From Demequina sp. NBRC 110054 (GTDB taxonomy: Bacteria > Actinomycetota > Actinomycetes > Actinomycetales > Demequinaceae), in contig NZ_BBRK01000004.1 in assembly GCF_002090115.1 (NCBI RefSeq), positions 868,001 to 932,000 on the forward strand: a stretch of DNA of 64,000 nucleotides, read 5' to 3'. The notes under the pieces are model-generated. The model had not been told where the DNA came from and did no database searches. It saw only the letters and a program-made list of their open reading frames with translations. How positions within the stretch are numbered: position 1 is the stretch's first letter; each line of letters opens with the position of its first letter. The translations under genes were made by a program, and so were the position numbers. Below are positions 1-7,765 of this stretch, one piece after another.

Positions 1-275
1 CACAGGATCGCGCGATGGACGCGGCGCGCCTCGTCGCGATCGCGGATGACGTCGCCCTCGATCCCGCCCTTGCGGGGGTTCGCGAGGTCGGACTCGTAGT
101 CGAAGACGTCGTTCACCCCGTACATCAGCAGGTTGTACGGGATGAGGAAGAACAGCGTCCCGACGATGAGCACCGCGTCGATCTCGCGCGCGGCGAGCAG
201 GTAGCCGGCCGCGAAAGGGAAGGCCGTGTTGATCCAGGAGACGGGCCTTGAGGCCCGGACGATGCGCGCGATCAC
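1..275 (-). CDS. crtEb: UbiA-family prenyltransferase, lycopene elongase (partial, 5' part)
   Basis: The visible N-terminal 91 residues start from GTG (275) and contain the UbiA hallmark NDVFDYESD (first Asp-rich motif that binds the prenyl diphosphate through Mg2+) after two hydrophobic stretches (FPFAAGYLLA and VLIVGTLFFLIPYNLLM). The family attaches dimethylallyl units to lycopene in C50 carotenoid synthesis at the membrane. The start overlaps the stop of the upstream cyclase gene by GTGA, so it is the last visible gene of the crt operon. The C-terminus lies beyond the window edge. Position after crtYe-crtYf matches the Corynebacterium decaprenoxanthin gene order, which is why crtEb is preferred over a menaquinone or protoheme prenyltransferase. 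Confidence 0.85.
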   Translation of the reverse strand, partial: MIARIVRASRPVSWINTAFPFAAGYLLAAREIDAVLIVGTLFFLIPYNLLMYGVNDVFDYESDLANPRKGGIEGDVIRDRDEARRVHRAIL

Positions 276-673
276 TCGACGTCCTCGCTCGGGGTGGAGG
301 GAGCATCGTCCCTGGCAGGGGAAGTCGGCGCCGTGGAGGACGTCGCCGTGGAGGACCCGGACGATGCGGTGGTCGCCTCGCGCGGCGCGAGCCGCCAGTT
401 CCACCGCCACAGCGCGGGGACCAGCAGGACGGCGGCGATCGCGTAGCCGAAGTCCTCGATCGGGGCGATGGGGACGCGGATCCCGAGGATCAGCTCGTCG
501 TCGTAGCCGACGATCCCGGCCCCGACGATGAGGTTGTCGAAGATCGCGGTGAGCGCGAGGAGCACGAGGCCGGTCCACACGAGCGGGAGCTTGGGCGACC
601 TGCGCAGCAGCGCGATCGCGGGGATCAGCGCGACCACGAGCAGGAGGCCCATCATCGTCACGTAGTTCGTCAT
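272..673 (-). CDS. crtYf: Lycopene epsilon-cyclase subunit (CrtYf type)
   Basis: A 133-residue membrane protein beginning MTNYVTMMG with three to four hydrophobic helices and the lycopene-cyclase-domain signature around VPIAPIEDFGYAI (PIED). The last about 30 residues are a Ser/Thr/Ala-rich low-complexity tail unlike the rest. It is the second half of a heterodimeric cyclase that forms the epsilon-ionone rings of C50 carotenoids. The ATG at 673 overlaps the stop of crtYe (ATGA), so the two subunits should be made in equal amounts. A longer open frame upstream is rejected because it would run through crtYe. Which subunit is called Ye or Yf rests on gene order only. Confidence 0.82.
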   Translation of the reverse strand: MTNYVTMMGLLLVVALIPAIALLRRSPKLPLVWTGLVLLALTAIFDNLIVGAGIVGYDDELILGIRVPIAPIEDFGYAIAAVLLVPALWRWNWRLAPREATTASSGSSTATSSTAPTSPARDDAPSTPSEDVE

Positions 674-987
674 GACCGCGCCGCCTGACGACGCGAGAAC
701 CACAGCCACAGGAGCAGCGTCTGATACGTGAGCAGCGTGAGGAAGAAGACCTCCTCGATCGGGATCTCCGGCGCGAGCAGGATGCCGGACTGGTACGGGC
801 CGTCGCCGACGAAGAAGATCCCACGCTCGACCCCGAGGACGTCCCAGAACAGGAAGAACGCCACGGCGATGGCGAGGGTGAGCACGGTGCGCACCGGCTG
901 CACGAACAGCGCGAGGCCGAGCCGGCGGTCGAGCGCGGCGAGGCCGACGAGGCTCACGAGCAGGGCCCCGAGGTAGACGAGTCCCAT
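670..987 (-). CDS. crtYe: Lycopene epsilon-cyclase subunit (CrtYe type)
   Basis: A 105-residue membrane protein, MGLVYLGALL onward, with three hydrophobic helices and the lycopene cyclase motif APEIPIEEVFF (PxEE) near residue 78. It pairs with the next gene to cyclise lycopene or its elongated product. Start ATG at 987 overlaps the TGA of crtI by one base on each side (ATGA). The small size is normal for actinobacterial split cyclases, which are half of the fused fungal/archaeal type. Confidence 0.83.
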   Translation of the reverse strand: MGLVYLGALLVSLVGLAALDRRLGLALFVQPVRTVLTLAIAVAFFLFWDVLGVERGIFFVGDGPYQSGILLAPEIPIEEVFFLTLLTYQTLLLWLWFSRRQAARS

Positions 988-2633
988 CAGGCGCCACCGG
1001 GCCTTCGCGAGCCGCGGGCGAGCTCGCCGAGCACATCGCTGCGGCGGGACGAGGCGAGGAAGCCGGACGCGATCGGAGTGGCAGAGGGTGCGGCGGAGGT
1101 GTCGCCGAGCAGTCGCTTGGCGACGAGCTCGGCGGAGATCAGGCAGATCGGCATGCCGATCCCGGGCACGGTGGACGATCCCGCGTAGAGCAGGTTGCGC
1201 ACCTTGGGGCTCGCGTTGCCGGGCCGGAAGATCGCGGACTGGGCGAGCGTGTGCTCGAGGCCGAGCGCGGAGCCCCTCCAGGCGGACAGCTCCGTGGCGA
1301 AGTCGGCGGGGGTGGTGATCGCGTGGATCGTGGTGCGCTCGCGCAGGTCGGGCACTCCCGCCCACGCGGCGACCTGGTCCAGGTAGCGCCACGCGAGAGC
1401 GTCGAGGTCGTCGCGTGAGGCCTCGTCCGCGCCCAGCTCGGGGTCGGCGGGGAAGGGGACCAGCATGAAGAGGTTCTCGTAGCCGGCGGGCGCCGCTGAC
1501 GGGTTCGTCGCGGTCACGCGGGAGACGTAGAGCGAGCCGGGCACCGGTGCCGACAGCTCGCCGTCCCCGACGATCTGCGCGAAGTTCGCATCCCAGTCGC
1601 GTGTGAAGAACAGCGAGTGGTGCGCGAGCTCGGGGAGGTCACCCTTGACGCCCGCGAACACGAGCAGCGAGCTGATCCCGGGAGACCGCTTCTCCCAGCG
1701 CGGCTCGTCCTGCCACTGGTGCGCCGGCTCGAGCAGCTCCGTCTCCGTGTGATGCATGTCGGCGCCCGAGACCACGACGTCCGCGGGGAGCCGCTCGCCG
1801 TCGGCCAGCACCACTCCCGTCGCGAGACCGTCGTCCCCGACCTCGATGCGCGCGACGTCGCATCCGGTGCGCAGCACCGCACCCTCCTCGCGGGCGATCC
1901 TCGCGAGGGACTCGATCACCTCGTACAGGCCGCCACGCGGGTAGCGGACGCCGTCGGTGAGGTCCAGGTGGCTCATGAGCGAGTAGAGCGAAGGCGCGCG
2001 CGACGGCGCCGAGCCGAGGAACACCGCGTGGAAGCCGAGGATCTTCCTCAGCCTCTCGTCACGCACGCGCCGGTCGATGCGCGCGCCGAGCGGCCGCGAC
2101 AGCAGGCCCGCGAGCGACGGCAGCCGGCGCAGCACCTCGGTGGACACGACCTTGAGGGGATTCTCGTAGGTCGTGTAGAGGAAGCGGTCGAGCGCGAGCC
2201 GGTACAGGTCGTACGACTCGCTCGCGTACTGCCGCATCGCCTGCCCGTCGCCGGCGCTCAGCGCGTCGAAGCGGGCGTAGTTGGCGTCCGCGTCCGCCTC
2301 CACGTCGAGTCGCTCGGCCGGACCCTGGGAGTCCTCGCCCTCGAAGTAGACGCGGTAGCGGGGATCGAGGTCCACGAGCTCGAGCTCGTCCTCGACCCGT
2401 CTGCCCATGAGCGCGAAGAACTGCTCGAACGCCTCGGGCATGAGGTACCAGGAGGGCCCCGTGTCCCACGTGAAGCCATGCTTCTGGAGGCGGCCCGCCC
2501 GGCCGCCGAGCTGGTCGTGACGCTCGACGAGGGTCACGCGCGCGCCGCCGCGCGCGAGCAGACCCGCCGTGGCGATCCCCCCGATCCCTCCGCCGATGAC
2601 GACGACCCTGGGGCCCTCGTGCGTCGTGCTCAC
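987..2633 (-). CDS. crtI: Phytoene desaturase
   Basis: A 548-residue FAD-dependent amine-oxidase-fold enzyme. The N-terminus has the Rossmann dinucleotide motif VVVIGGGIGGIATAGLLARGG followed by ERHDQLGGRAG, and the C-terminus has the carotenoid-desaturase ending LLYAGSSTVPGIGMPICLISAELVA, which binds FAD. It converts phytoene to lycopene by successive dehydrogenations. The start is GTG at 2633, overlapping the crtB stop as GTGA; the open frame continues upstream for over 1 kb but that part is a shadow of crtB and crtE. Length is in the usual 490-550 range. Confidence 0.93.
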   Translation of the reverse strand: MSTTHEGPRVVVIGGGIGGIATAGLLARGGARVTLVERHDQLGGRAGRLQKHGFTWDTGPSWYLMPEAFEQFFALMGRRVEDELELVDLDPRYRVYFEGEDSQGPAERLDVEADADANYARFDALSAGDGQAMRQYASESYDLYRLALDRFLYTTYENPLKVVSTEVLRRLPSLAGLLSRPLGARIDRRVRDERLRKILGFHAVFLGSAPSRAPSLYSLMSHLDLTDGVRYPRGGLYEVIESLARIAREEGAVLRTGCDVARIEVGDDGLATGVVLADGERLPADVVVSGADMHHTETELLEPAHQWQDEPRWEKRSPGISSLLVFAGVKGDLPELAHHSLFFTRDWDANFAQIVGDGELSAPVPGSLYVSRVTATNPSAAPAGYENLFMLVPFPADPELGADEASRDDLDALAWRYLDQVAAWAGVPDLRERTTIHAITTPADFATELSAWRGSALGLEHTLAQSAIFRPGNASPKVRNLLYAGSSTVPGIGMPICLISAELVAKRLLGDTSAAPSATPIASGFLASSRRSDVLGELARGSRRPGGA

Positions 2634-3538
2634 AGCGCGCTCCTCTCCTGGGGCGTGGGCCGCCCGCGGCTCACGGTGTTGCGGAGGGCGAGCGCCAGCT
2701 TGGTGCTGTCGGGGACGCGCACGCGCCTGACGGTGAGCTGGTCCGCGGGCGTCGCGGCGATGCGGTCCAGCAGCGAGACGTAGATGTCGATCGTGGTCGC
2801 GACCGCGATGCGGGCGCGCCGCGGCAGGGCCGGCAGGCACCGCTCGGCGGCGGCCACGTCCTCGCGGCAGTCGGCGACGAGCGCGGCCAGGGCCTCGTCG
2901 TCGAGGGTCGCGGCCGAGATGCCGGGGAAGTACGTGCGACCGAGCGCGTCCTCGTCGGCCCCGAGGTCCCGGAGGAAGTTGACCTTCTGATACGCGGCGC
3001 CCAGCCGACGCGCGCCCGCGGCCGACTCCTCCGGCAGTGGCCGCGGCCCGCCCTCCGTGTTGAGGAAGACCGCGAGGCACATCTCGCCGACCACCTCGGC
3101 CGAGCCGTACACGTACGTCGCGAAGGTCTCCGGCGTGTGAACGGTCTGGTCGAGGTCCATCCGCATCGACGCGAAGAACGGCGCGGTCTGCTCGCGGCCG
3201 ATGCCGACGGCCGCCGCGGTCAGCCCGAAGGCGTGCGCGACGAGGTTCGTCGAGAAGCCGCGCGCGATGGCGTCGTCGACCTCGCGCTCGAACGAGTCCA
3301 GGAGCTCGCGGGCGTCGGGTCCGCGGTAGGTGTCGACGATCTCGTCGGCGACGCGCACCATCGCGTAGACATTCTCGATGTGGCGCCGCATGGCTCGCGG
3401 AAGCAGACGCGTGCCGAGCCCGAAGCTCGTCGAGTAGCGCGCGATCACCTGCGCGGCGGCGTCGTGCGCGGTGCGGTCGTACAGCTCCAGGTCGGTGTCG
3501 GGCACGTGGGTCTGACGGCCCGCGTCGGCGTCGTTCAC
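2630..3538 (-). CDS. crtB: Phytoene synthase
   Basis: A 302-residue squalene/phytoene synthase. It condenses two geranylgeranyl diphosphates to phytoene. Visible signatures are the first Asp-rich region RVADEIVDTYRG (the DxxxD that binds diphosphate/Mg2+), GEMCLAVF, and YQKVNFLRDLGADEDALGRTYFP, which holds the second DxxxD and the family pattern NxxRDxxxD. The start GTG at 3538 overlaps the crtE stop (GTGA). Upstream residues in the same frame are arginine/alanine-rich nonsense and were discarded. Confidence 0.92.
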   Translation of the reverse strand: MNDADAGRQTHVPDTDLELYDRTAHDAAAQVIARYSTSFGLGTRLLPRAMRRHIENVYAMVRVADEIVDTYRGPDARELLDSFEREVDDAIARGFSTNLVAHAFGLTAAAVGIGREQTAPFFASMRMDLDQTVHTPETFATYVYGSAEVVGEMCLAVFLNTEGGPRPLPEESAAGARRLGAAYQKVNFLRDLGADEDALGRTYFPGISAATLDDEALAALVADCREDVAAAERCLPALPRRARIAVATTIDIYVSLLDRIAATPADQLTVRRVRVPDSTKLALALRNTVSRGRPTPQERSAL

Positions 3539-4617
3539 GACACGCGATCCTCGAGCATGTCGATGAGCTCGAGCAGGTAGCCCGACAGCGGCGCCGGGAT
3601 GCGCTCGAAGGCAAGGCGGCGCGCGAGCCGCGCCTGCCTGCGAGCGATGCCGAGCGCTTGGCCGCGCGCGCCCGAGTCGACGAGGATCTCGCGCACGCGC
3701 GCCGCATCCTCCTCGCACAGGTCGTCGCGCCCGAGCGCGGCGCGCAGCTCCTCGCGCTGCTCCTCCGTGGCGCGGTGGAACGCGAGCCGCATCAGCTCGG
3801 TGCGCTTGCCCGAGCGCAGGTCGGACAGGTTGGACTTGCCGGTGACTTCCGGATCCCCGAACACGCCGAGGTCGTCGTCCACGAGCTGGAACGAGACGCC
3901 GAGCGCGGTGCCGATCCGCTCGAGGTGGCCGATCATGGTGGGATCGGCACCCGCGAGCTGCGCTCCCGCGAGCAGCGGGACGACGAACGTGTAGGTCGCG
4001 GTCTTGAGCTCCGCCACCACGAGCGCGTCGGCGTCGGCCGGCTCGGTGAGGTCACCATACGAGTCGAGGAGCTCGCCGGCGATCGTGGTCCTGATGGCGC
4101 GCGTGAGCAGGTCGAGGCACGCGAGCCGGTGATGGGCCGGCAGGGGGGCCGTGGAGATGAGGTCGTAGGACGAGGCGATGGCCAGGTCGCCGCCGAGCAG
4201 CGCGGCGGACAGGACGTGGTTGTCGACCTGCGCGGGGGACAGCGCGGAGGAGGCGAGGGCCGCGCGTCGCGATCCAGCGACGTTCGGGCGCCCGCGCCGG
4301 ACCTCGTCGTGATCGAGGATGTCGTCGTGGACGAGCATCGCGGTGTGGAGCATCTCCATCGCCGCCGCGACCGGCACCACGGCGTCGGGCTCGTCTCCCC
4401 CGAGGCCCGCGTACGCGGCGATCGTCAGGGACGGACGGAGGCTCTTGCCGCCGTGGAACTGCTCGCCGAGCACATGCCACAGCTCGGCGTAGTCGGCGCC
4501 CGCCATGGGCAGCCTCTCCGCCTCCGCGGAGACATGCGTGCCGAGCGACTCGCGCACCGCTTCCAGGCGTGAGCGCACTACTTCATGCAACGTGTCCACG
4601 GTGAGCACTCTCTCCAT
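3535..4617 (-). CDS. crtE: Geranylgeranyl diphosphate synthase (polyprenyl synthetase)
   Basis: A 360-residue class I isoprenyl diphosphate synthase. The first Asp-rich motif is HDDILDHD (residues 97-104), preceded by the substrate-binding GGKSLRP, and the second is LVDDDLGVFGD. It makes the C20 precursor for crtB. Placed first in the crt operon, 71 bases downstream of pknB. A GTG lies directly before the ATG (4620), so either could be used. A TATAGT six bases upstream of the ATG suggests a leaderless transcript. The family cannot fix product length from motifs alone, so GGPP rather than a longer diphosphate is inferred from context. Confidence 0.9.
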   Translation of the reverse strand: MERVLTVDTLHEVVRSRLEAVRESLGTHVSAEAERLPMAGADYAELWHVLGEQFHGGKSLRPSLTIAAYAGLGGDEPDAVVPVAAAMEMLHTAMLVHDDILDHDEVRRGRPNVAGSRRAALASSALSPAQVDNHVLSAALLGGDLAIASSYDLISTAPLPAHHRLACLDLLTRAIRTTIAGELLDSYGDLTEPADADALVVAELKTATYTFVVPLLAGAQLAGADPTMIGHLERIGTALGVSFQLVDDDLGVFGDPEVTGKSNLSDLRSGKRTELMRLAFHRATEEQREELRAALGRDDLCEEDAARVREILVDSGARGQALGIARRQARLARRLAFERIPAPLSGYLLELIDMLEDRVS

Positions 4618-4629
4618 CACGTCACTATA
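4618..4629 (-). promoter_or_regulatory. -10 element for a leaderless crt operon transcript
   Basis: On the minus strand TATAGT (4624-4629) ends exactly six bases before the crtE ATG, which puts the expected transcription start on the A of the start codon. No good -35 box is visible at 16-18 bases. Confidence 0.5.
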
Positions 4630-4688
4630 GACAGCGGTCCCCGGCGGAGAATTCCCGCCGAGGCCCGCGTCGATGAGTCATGGGGCCG

Positions 4689-6755
4689 TCAAGGGCCCGC
4701 CGTCGCGGTCACCGCGGGATCCGGCGCCGTGGTCGTCGGGTCCGGATCGGGCTCGGCGCCCAGCGAGATGGTGAGCACCACCGTCGTGCCAGGGGCGACC
4801 TGCGTGCCCCCCGACGGGTTCTGCGAGATCACGCTGCCCGACGCGACGGAGTCGGAGTACTCCTCGGTGACCGACACGTCGAAGCCCGCGTTCTGGAGGG
4901 TGCTCGTCGCCTGCACCTGCGACTGGCCGGCGACGTTCGGCACCTCGCGAGTGGACGGCTCGACGGCGACCTCGATGGTCACCTCCGAGCCCACCGAGAC
5001 GAGCCCCGGCGTCGGATCCTGCGAGAGCACGGTGCCCGCGTCCTCGTCCTCGGTCTCGACCTCGGTGACGACGACGCTCAGGCCGAGCGCGGAGATGTTC
5101 TGGCGTGCGGCCTCCTCGGTGTCGCCGGTGAGGTCGGGAAGCTCGATGCGACCGTCGGCGATGAAGAGGTCGACCTCGGTGCCGGCCTCGACCTCGGTGT
5201 CCGCGACGGGCTCTGTGCGCGCCACCTGACCCTCGACCAGATCCTTGTCGTGCTCGGTGTCGTCGATCGAGCCGAGCTCGAGGCCCGCGTCTTCGAGCTC
5301 GGCGATCGCCTCCTCCTCGGTCAGGCCTCGGACGTCGGGGACGACGGCCTCGCCGGGACCCGAGCTGACGGTGAGCTCCACGGTGTCTCCCTCGAAGAGC
5401 TTCTCGCCCTCCTCGGGGTCCGTGGAGATGACGTTGCCGGCCTCGACGTCCGAGCTCGCCTCCTCGACCACCGTGTTCTCGAGCAGGAGCTCGTCGAGCT
5501 GCGCCTGCGCCTCCGCGACGGGGACGCCGACCAGGTCGGGCACAACGATATCCGCCTCAGCCTCGCCGCCGCGCGTGAGCAGGAAGATGATGAGCAGGAG
5601 CGCGATGAGCGCCGCTCCGCCGAGAGACGACCACAGGATGATCTTGCGCCTGCGCTCGTCCTCGTCGACGACGAGCTCCTCCTCGTCCTGCACGGCGACC
5701 TCGCCGGTGGGAGGCACGGGGGCGGGCATCACGCCCGACTGGTCCCAGGACGACGAAGGCATCACCTGGGTGCCGTCCGCGGTAGGAGCCAGGGCCTCGG
5801 TCTCGTCGCCCGACATCGCCGCGGCGGCCACGCCCGCGGCGCCGGCGCCCAGCGCCGCCGAGCCGATGGCGACGGCGCCGGTCGACGGGGAGACGGCTCC
5901 GCCGCCCATCACGGCGCGGAGGTCGGCGAGGAACTCCTGCGCCGACGAGTAGCGCTCGTCGCGGTTCTTGGCGAGCGCGCGGGCGACCACCTGGTCGAGC
6001 GTCTGCGGGACGTCGGAGGCGAACTGCGACGGGCGCGGAGCCTCCTCGCGCACATGCTGGTAGGCGACCGACACGGGCGAGTCGCCGACGAAGGGCGGGC
6101 GGCCGGTGAGCAGCTCGAACAGCAGGCAGCCGGCCGAGTACAGGTCGGAGCGAGCGTCCACGTTCTCGCCGCGCGCCTGCTCGGGGGACAGGTACTGCGC
6201 GGTGCCGACGACCGCCGACGTCTGCGTCATCGTCTGGCCCGCGTCGGCGAGCGCGCGGGCGATGCCGAAGTCCATGACCTTGACCGCGCCCGTGGGCGTG
6301 AGCATGACGTTCGCGGGCTTGATGTCGCGATGGACGAGGCCCGCATGGTGCGCGTAGTCGAGCGCGGTGAGCACGCCGGACGTGATCTCGACGGCCTCGT
6401 CGATCGGCGCGGCGACGTCGCCCTGGAGGATGTCGCGGACGGTGTGTCCCTCGACGTACTCCATCACGATGTAGGGGACCGCCTGCGGCTGACCGGTCTC
6501 GCTCTGGATGTGGTCCTCGCCCGTGTCGTACACGGCGACGATCGACGGGTGGTTGAGGCCCGCGGCGGACTGCGCCTCGCGACGGAAGCGCGTCTGGAAC
6601 GCGGGATCGCGCGCGAGGTCGGCGCGCAGGATCTTGATCGCGACAGTGCGTCCCAGGCGGGTGTCGTAGCCGATGTGCACCTCGGCCATCCCGCCTCGGC
6701 CGATGAGGTCGCCGACCTCGTATCGGCCACCCAGGATCTTCGCTTCGTCGTTCAT
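4689..6755 (-). CDS. pknB: PASTA-domain serine/threonine kinase PknB
   Basis: A 688-residue membrane kinase that senses peptidoglycan fragments and phosphorylates division and wall-synthesis proteins. Kinase domain about residues 10-275: glycine loop GRGGMAEV, VAIK lysine, catalytic HRDIKPANV, DFGIA and SPEQARG. A low-complexity juxtamembrane region follows, then one transmembrane helix (WSSLGGAALIALLLIIFLL) and four extracellular PASTA repeats, each with the vPdvxG pattern (VPDLVG, VPDVRG, LPDLTG, VPNVAG), ending in a Thr/Pro tail. ATG at 6755 has AAGGA seven to eight bases upstream. It is the last gene of the fhaA-to-pknB block, 65 bases after pknA. Confidence 0.95.
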   Translation of the reverse strand: MNDEAKILGGRYEVGDLIGRGGMAEVHIGYDTRLGRTVAIKILRADLARDPAFQTRFRREAQSAAGLNHPSIVAVYDTGEDHIQSETGQPQAVPYIVMEYVEGHTVRDILQGDVAAPIDEAVEITSGVLTALDYAHHAGLVHRDIKPANVMLTPTGAVKVMDFGIARALADAGQTMTQTSAVVGTAQYLSPEQARGENVDARSDLYSAGCLLFELLTGRPPFVGDSPVSVAYQHVREEAPRPSQFASDVPQTLDQVVARALAKNRDERYSSAQEFLADLRAVMGGGAVSPSTGAVAIGSAALGAGAAGVAAAAMSGDETEALAPTADGTQVMPSSSWDQSGVMPAPVPPTGEVAVQDEEELVVDEDERRRKIILWSSLGGAALIALLLIIFLLTRGGEAEADIVVPDLVGVPVAEAQAQLDELLLENTVVEEASSDVEAGNVISTDPEEGEKLFEGDTVELTVSSGPGEAVVPDVRGLTEEEAIAELEDAGLELGSIDDTEHDKDLVEGQVARTEPVADTEVEAGTEVDLFIADGRIELPDLTGDTEEAARQNISALGLSVVVTEVETEDEDAGTVLSQDPTPGLVSVGSEVTIEVAVEPSTREVPNVAGQSQVQATSTLQNAGFDVSVTEEYSDSVASGSVISQNPSGGTQVAPGTTVVLTISLGAEPDPDPTTTAPDPAVTATAGP

Positions 6756-6820
6756 TACTCGTCCTTATGCATTGCTCTGCGCACGCGCACGTCGCCGCCT
6801 ATTGTGGCATCCTTCGCCTG

Positions 6821-7765
6821 TCATGCCTGCGGACCCGCCATATCCGGCCGAGGTCGATGGGCCTTCGGGGTGATCGAGGGCGGCAGTCGGCGCCTCGCCT
6901 CCGCCGTCTCGCGGGTCTGGGTGTCGGCCATCGGAGCGTGCTCCGTCTCGGTCAGGACGAGGCCCTCGAGCAGCGCCTCGAGCTCCGCGCCGTCGCGCGG
7001 ACGGCGGCGCGGGTTCTTCTCGAGCACCTTGTAGGTGAGCGCCGCGAGGTCGGGCGAGACGGTGTCCGGCAGCGGCGGCACCTTGTCGTTGACCTGCGCG
7101 ACGGCGATGTCGACCGCGTTGGCGGCGGTGAAGGGGCGCTTGCCGACCACGGACTCGAACATGATGATGCCGAGCGAGTACACGTCCGATGCCGGGGTCG
7201 CCGGCTTGCCGAGTGCGAGCTCGGGCGCGAGGTACTGGGCCGTGCCCATCACCATGCCCGTGGCGGTGAGCGTCGTCTGGTCCTGGCTGCGCGAGACCCC
7301 GAAGTCGGTGATCTTCAGCTCGTCGTCGCCGAAGACCAGGAGGTTGCCTGGCTTGATGTCGCGATGCATGATCCCCTCGCCGTGCGCGGCCTGCAGCCCG
7401 CGGCACGCCGCGACCATCAGTCGGACGAGCCGGGCCTCGGGGATCGTGCGCTCGCGCTCGAGGATGGTCGACATCGGCTCGCCCTCGACGAGCTCCATCA
7501 CGAGGTAAGCGGTGCCCTGCTGGTCTCCGTAGTCGAGCACCTGTGCGATGTTGGGGTGCTGGACGCCCGCGGCGTTGCGCGCCTCGTTGGCGAAGCGCCT
7601 CAGGAACGTCTCGTTCGCGGCAGAGGCCTCCTTGAGCGTCTTCACCGCGACCTTGCGGCTGAGATCGATGTCCGACGCGCGCCACACCTCGCCCATGCCG
7701 CCGACCGCGATCAGTGACTCGAGGACGTACCGCCCTCCGAGAGTCGTGCCGGCGCCGATGTGCAT
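6821..7765 (-). CDS. pknA: Serine/threonine protein kinase PknA
   Basis: A 314-residue kinase whose catalytic domain fills nearly all of the protein: glycine loop AVGGMGEV, VAVK lysine, MHRDIKPGN, ITDFGVS and YLAPEL are all intact. In contrast to mycobacterial PknA, no transmembrane helix is visible in the short C-terminal tail (about residues 275-314), so this one looks cytosolic. Partner of pknB in control of growth and septation. ATG at 7765 overlaps the stop of pbpA (ATGA). Confidence 0.92.
   Translation of the reverse strand: MHIGAGTTLGGRYVLESLIAVGGMGEVWRASDIDLSRKVAVKTLKEASAANETFLRRFANEARNAAGVQHPNIAQVLDYGDQQGTAYLVMELVEGEPMSTILERERTIPEARLVRLMVAACRGLQAAHGEGIMHRDIKPGNLLVFGDDELKITDFGVSRSQDQTTLTATGMVMGTAQYLAPELALGKPATPASDVYSLGIIMFESVVGKRPFTAANAVDIAVAQVNDKVPPLPDTVSPDLAALTYKVLEKNPRRRPRDGAELEALLEGLVLTETEHAPMADTQTRETAEARRRLPPSITPKAHRPRPDMAGPQA

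Noticed and set aside
987..3707. A 906-codon open frame covering crtI and most of crtB
   Set aside because: Only the crtI part resembles a protein. The rest is the frame-shifted complement of crtB in high-GC DNA.
4689..7034. Long plus-strand open frames opposite pknB and other genes
   Set aside because: They are antisense shadows typical of GC-rich third positions; none shows family motifs.
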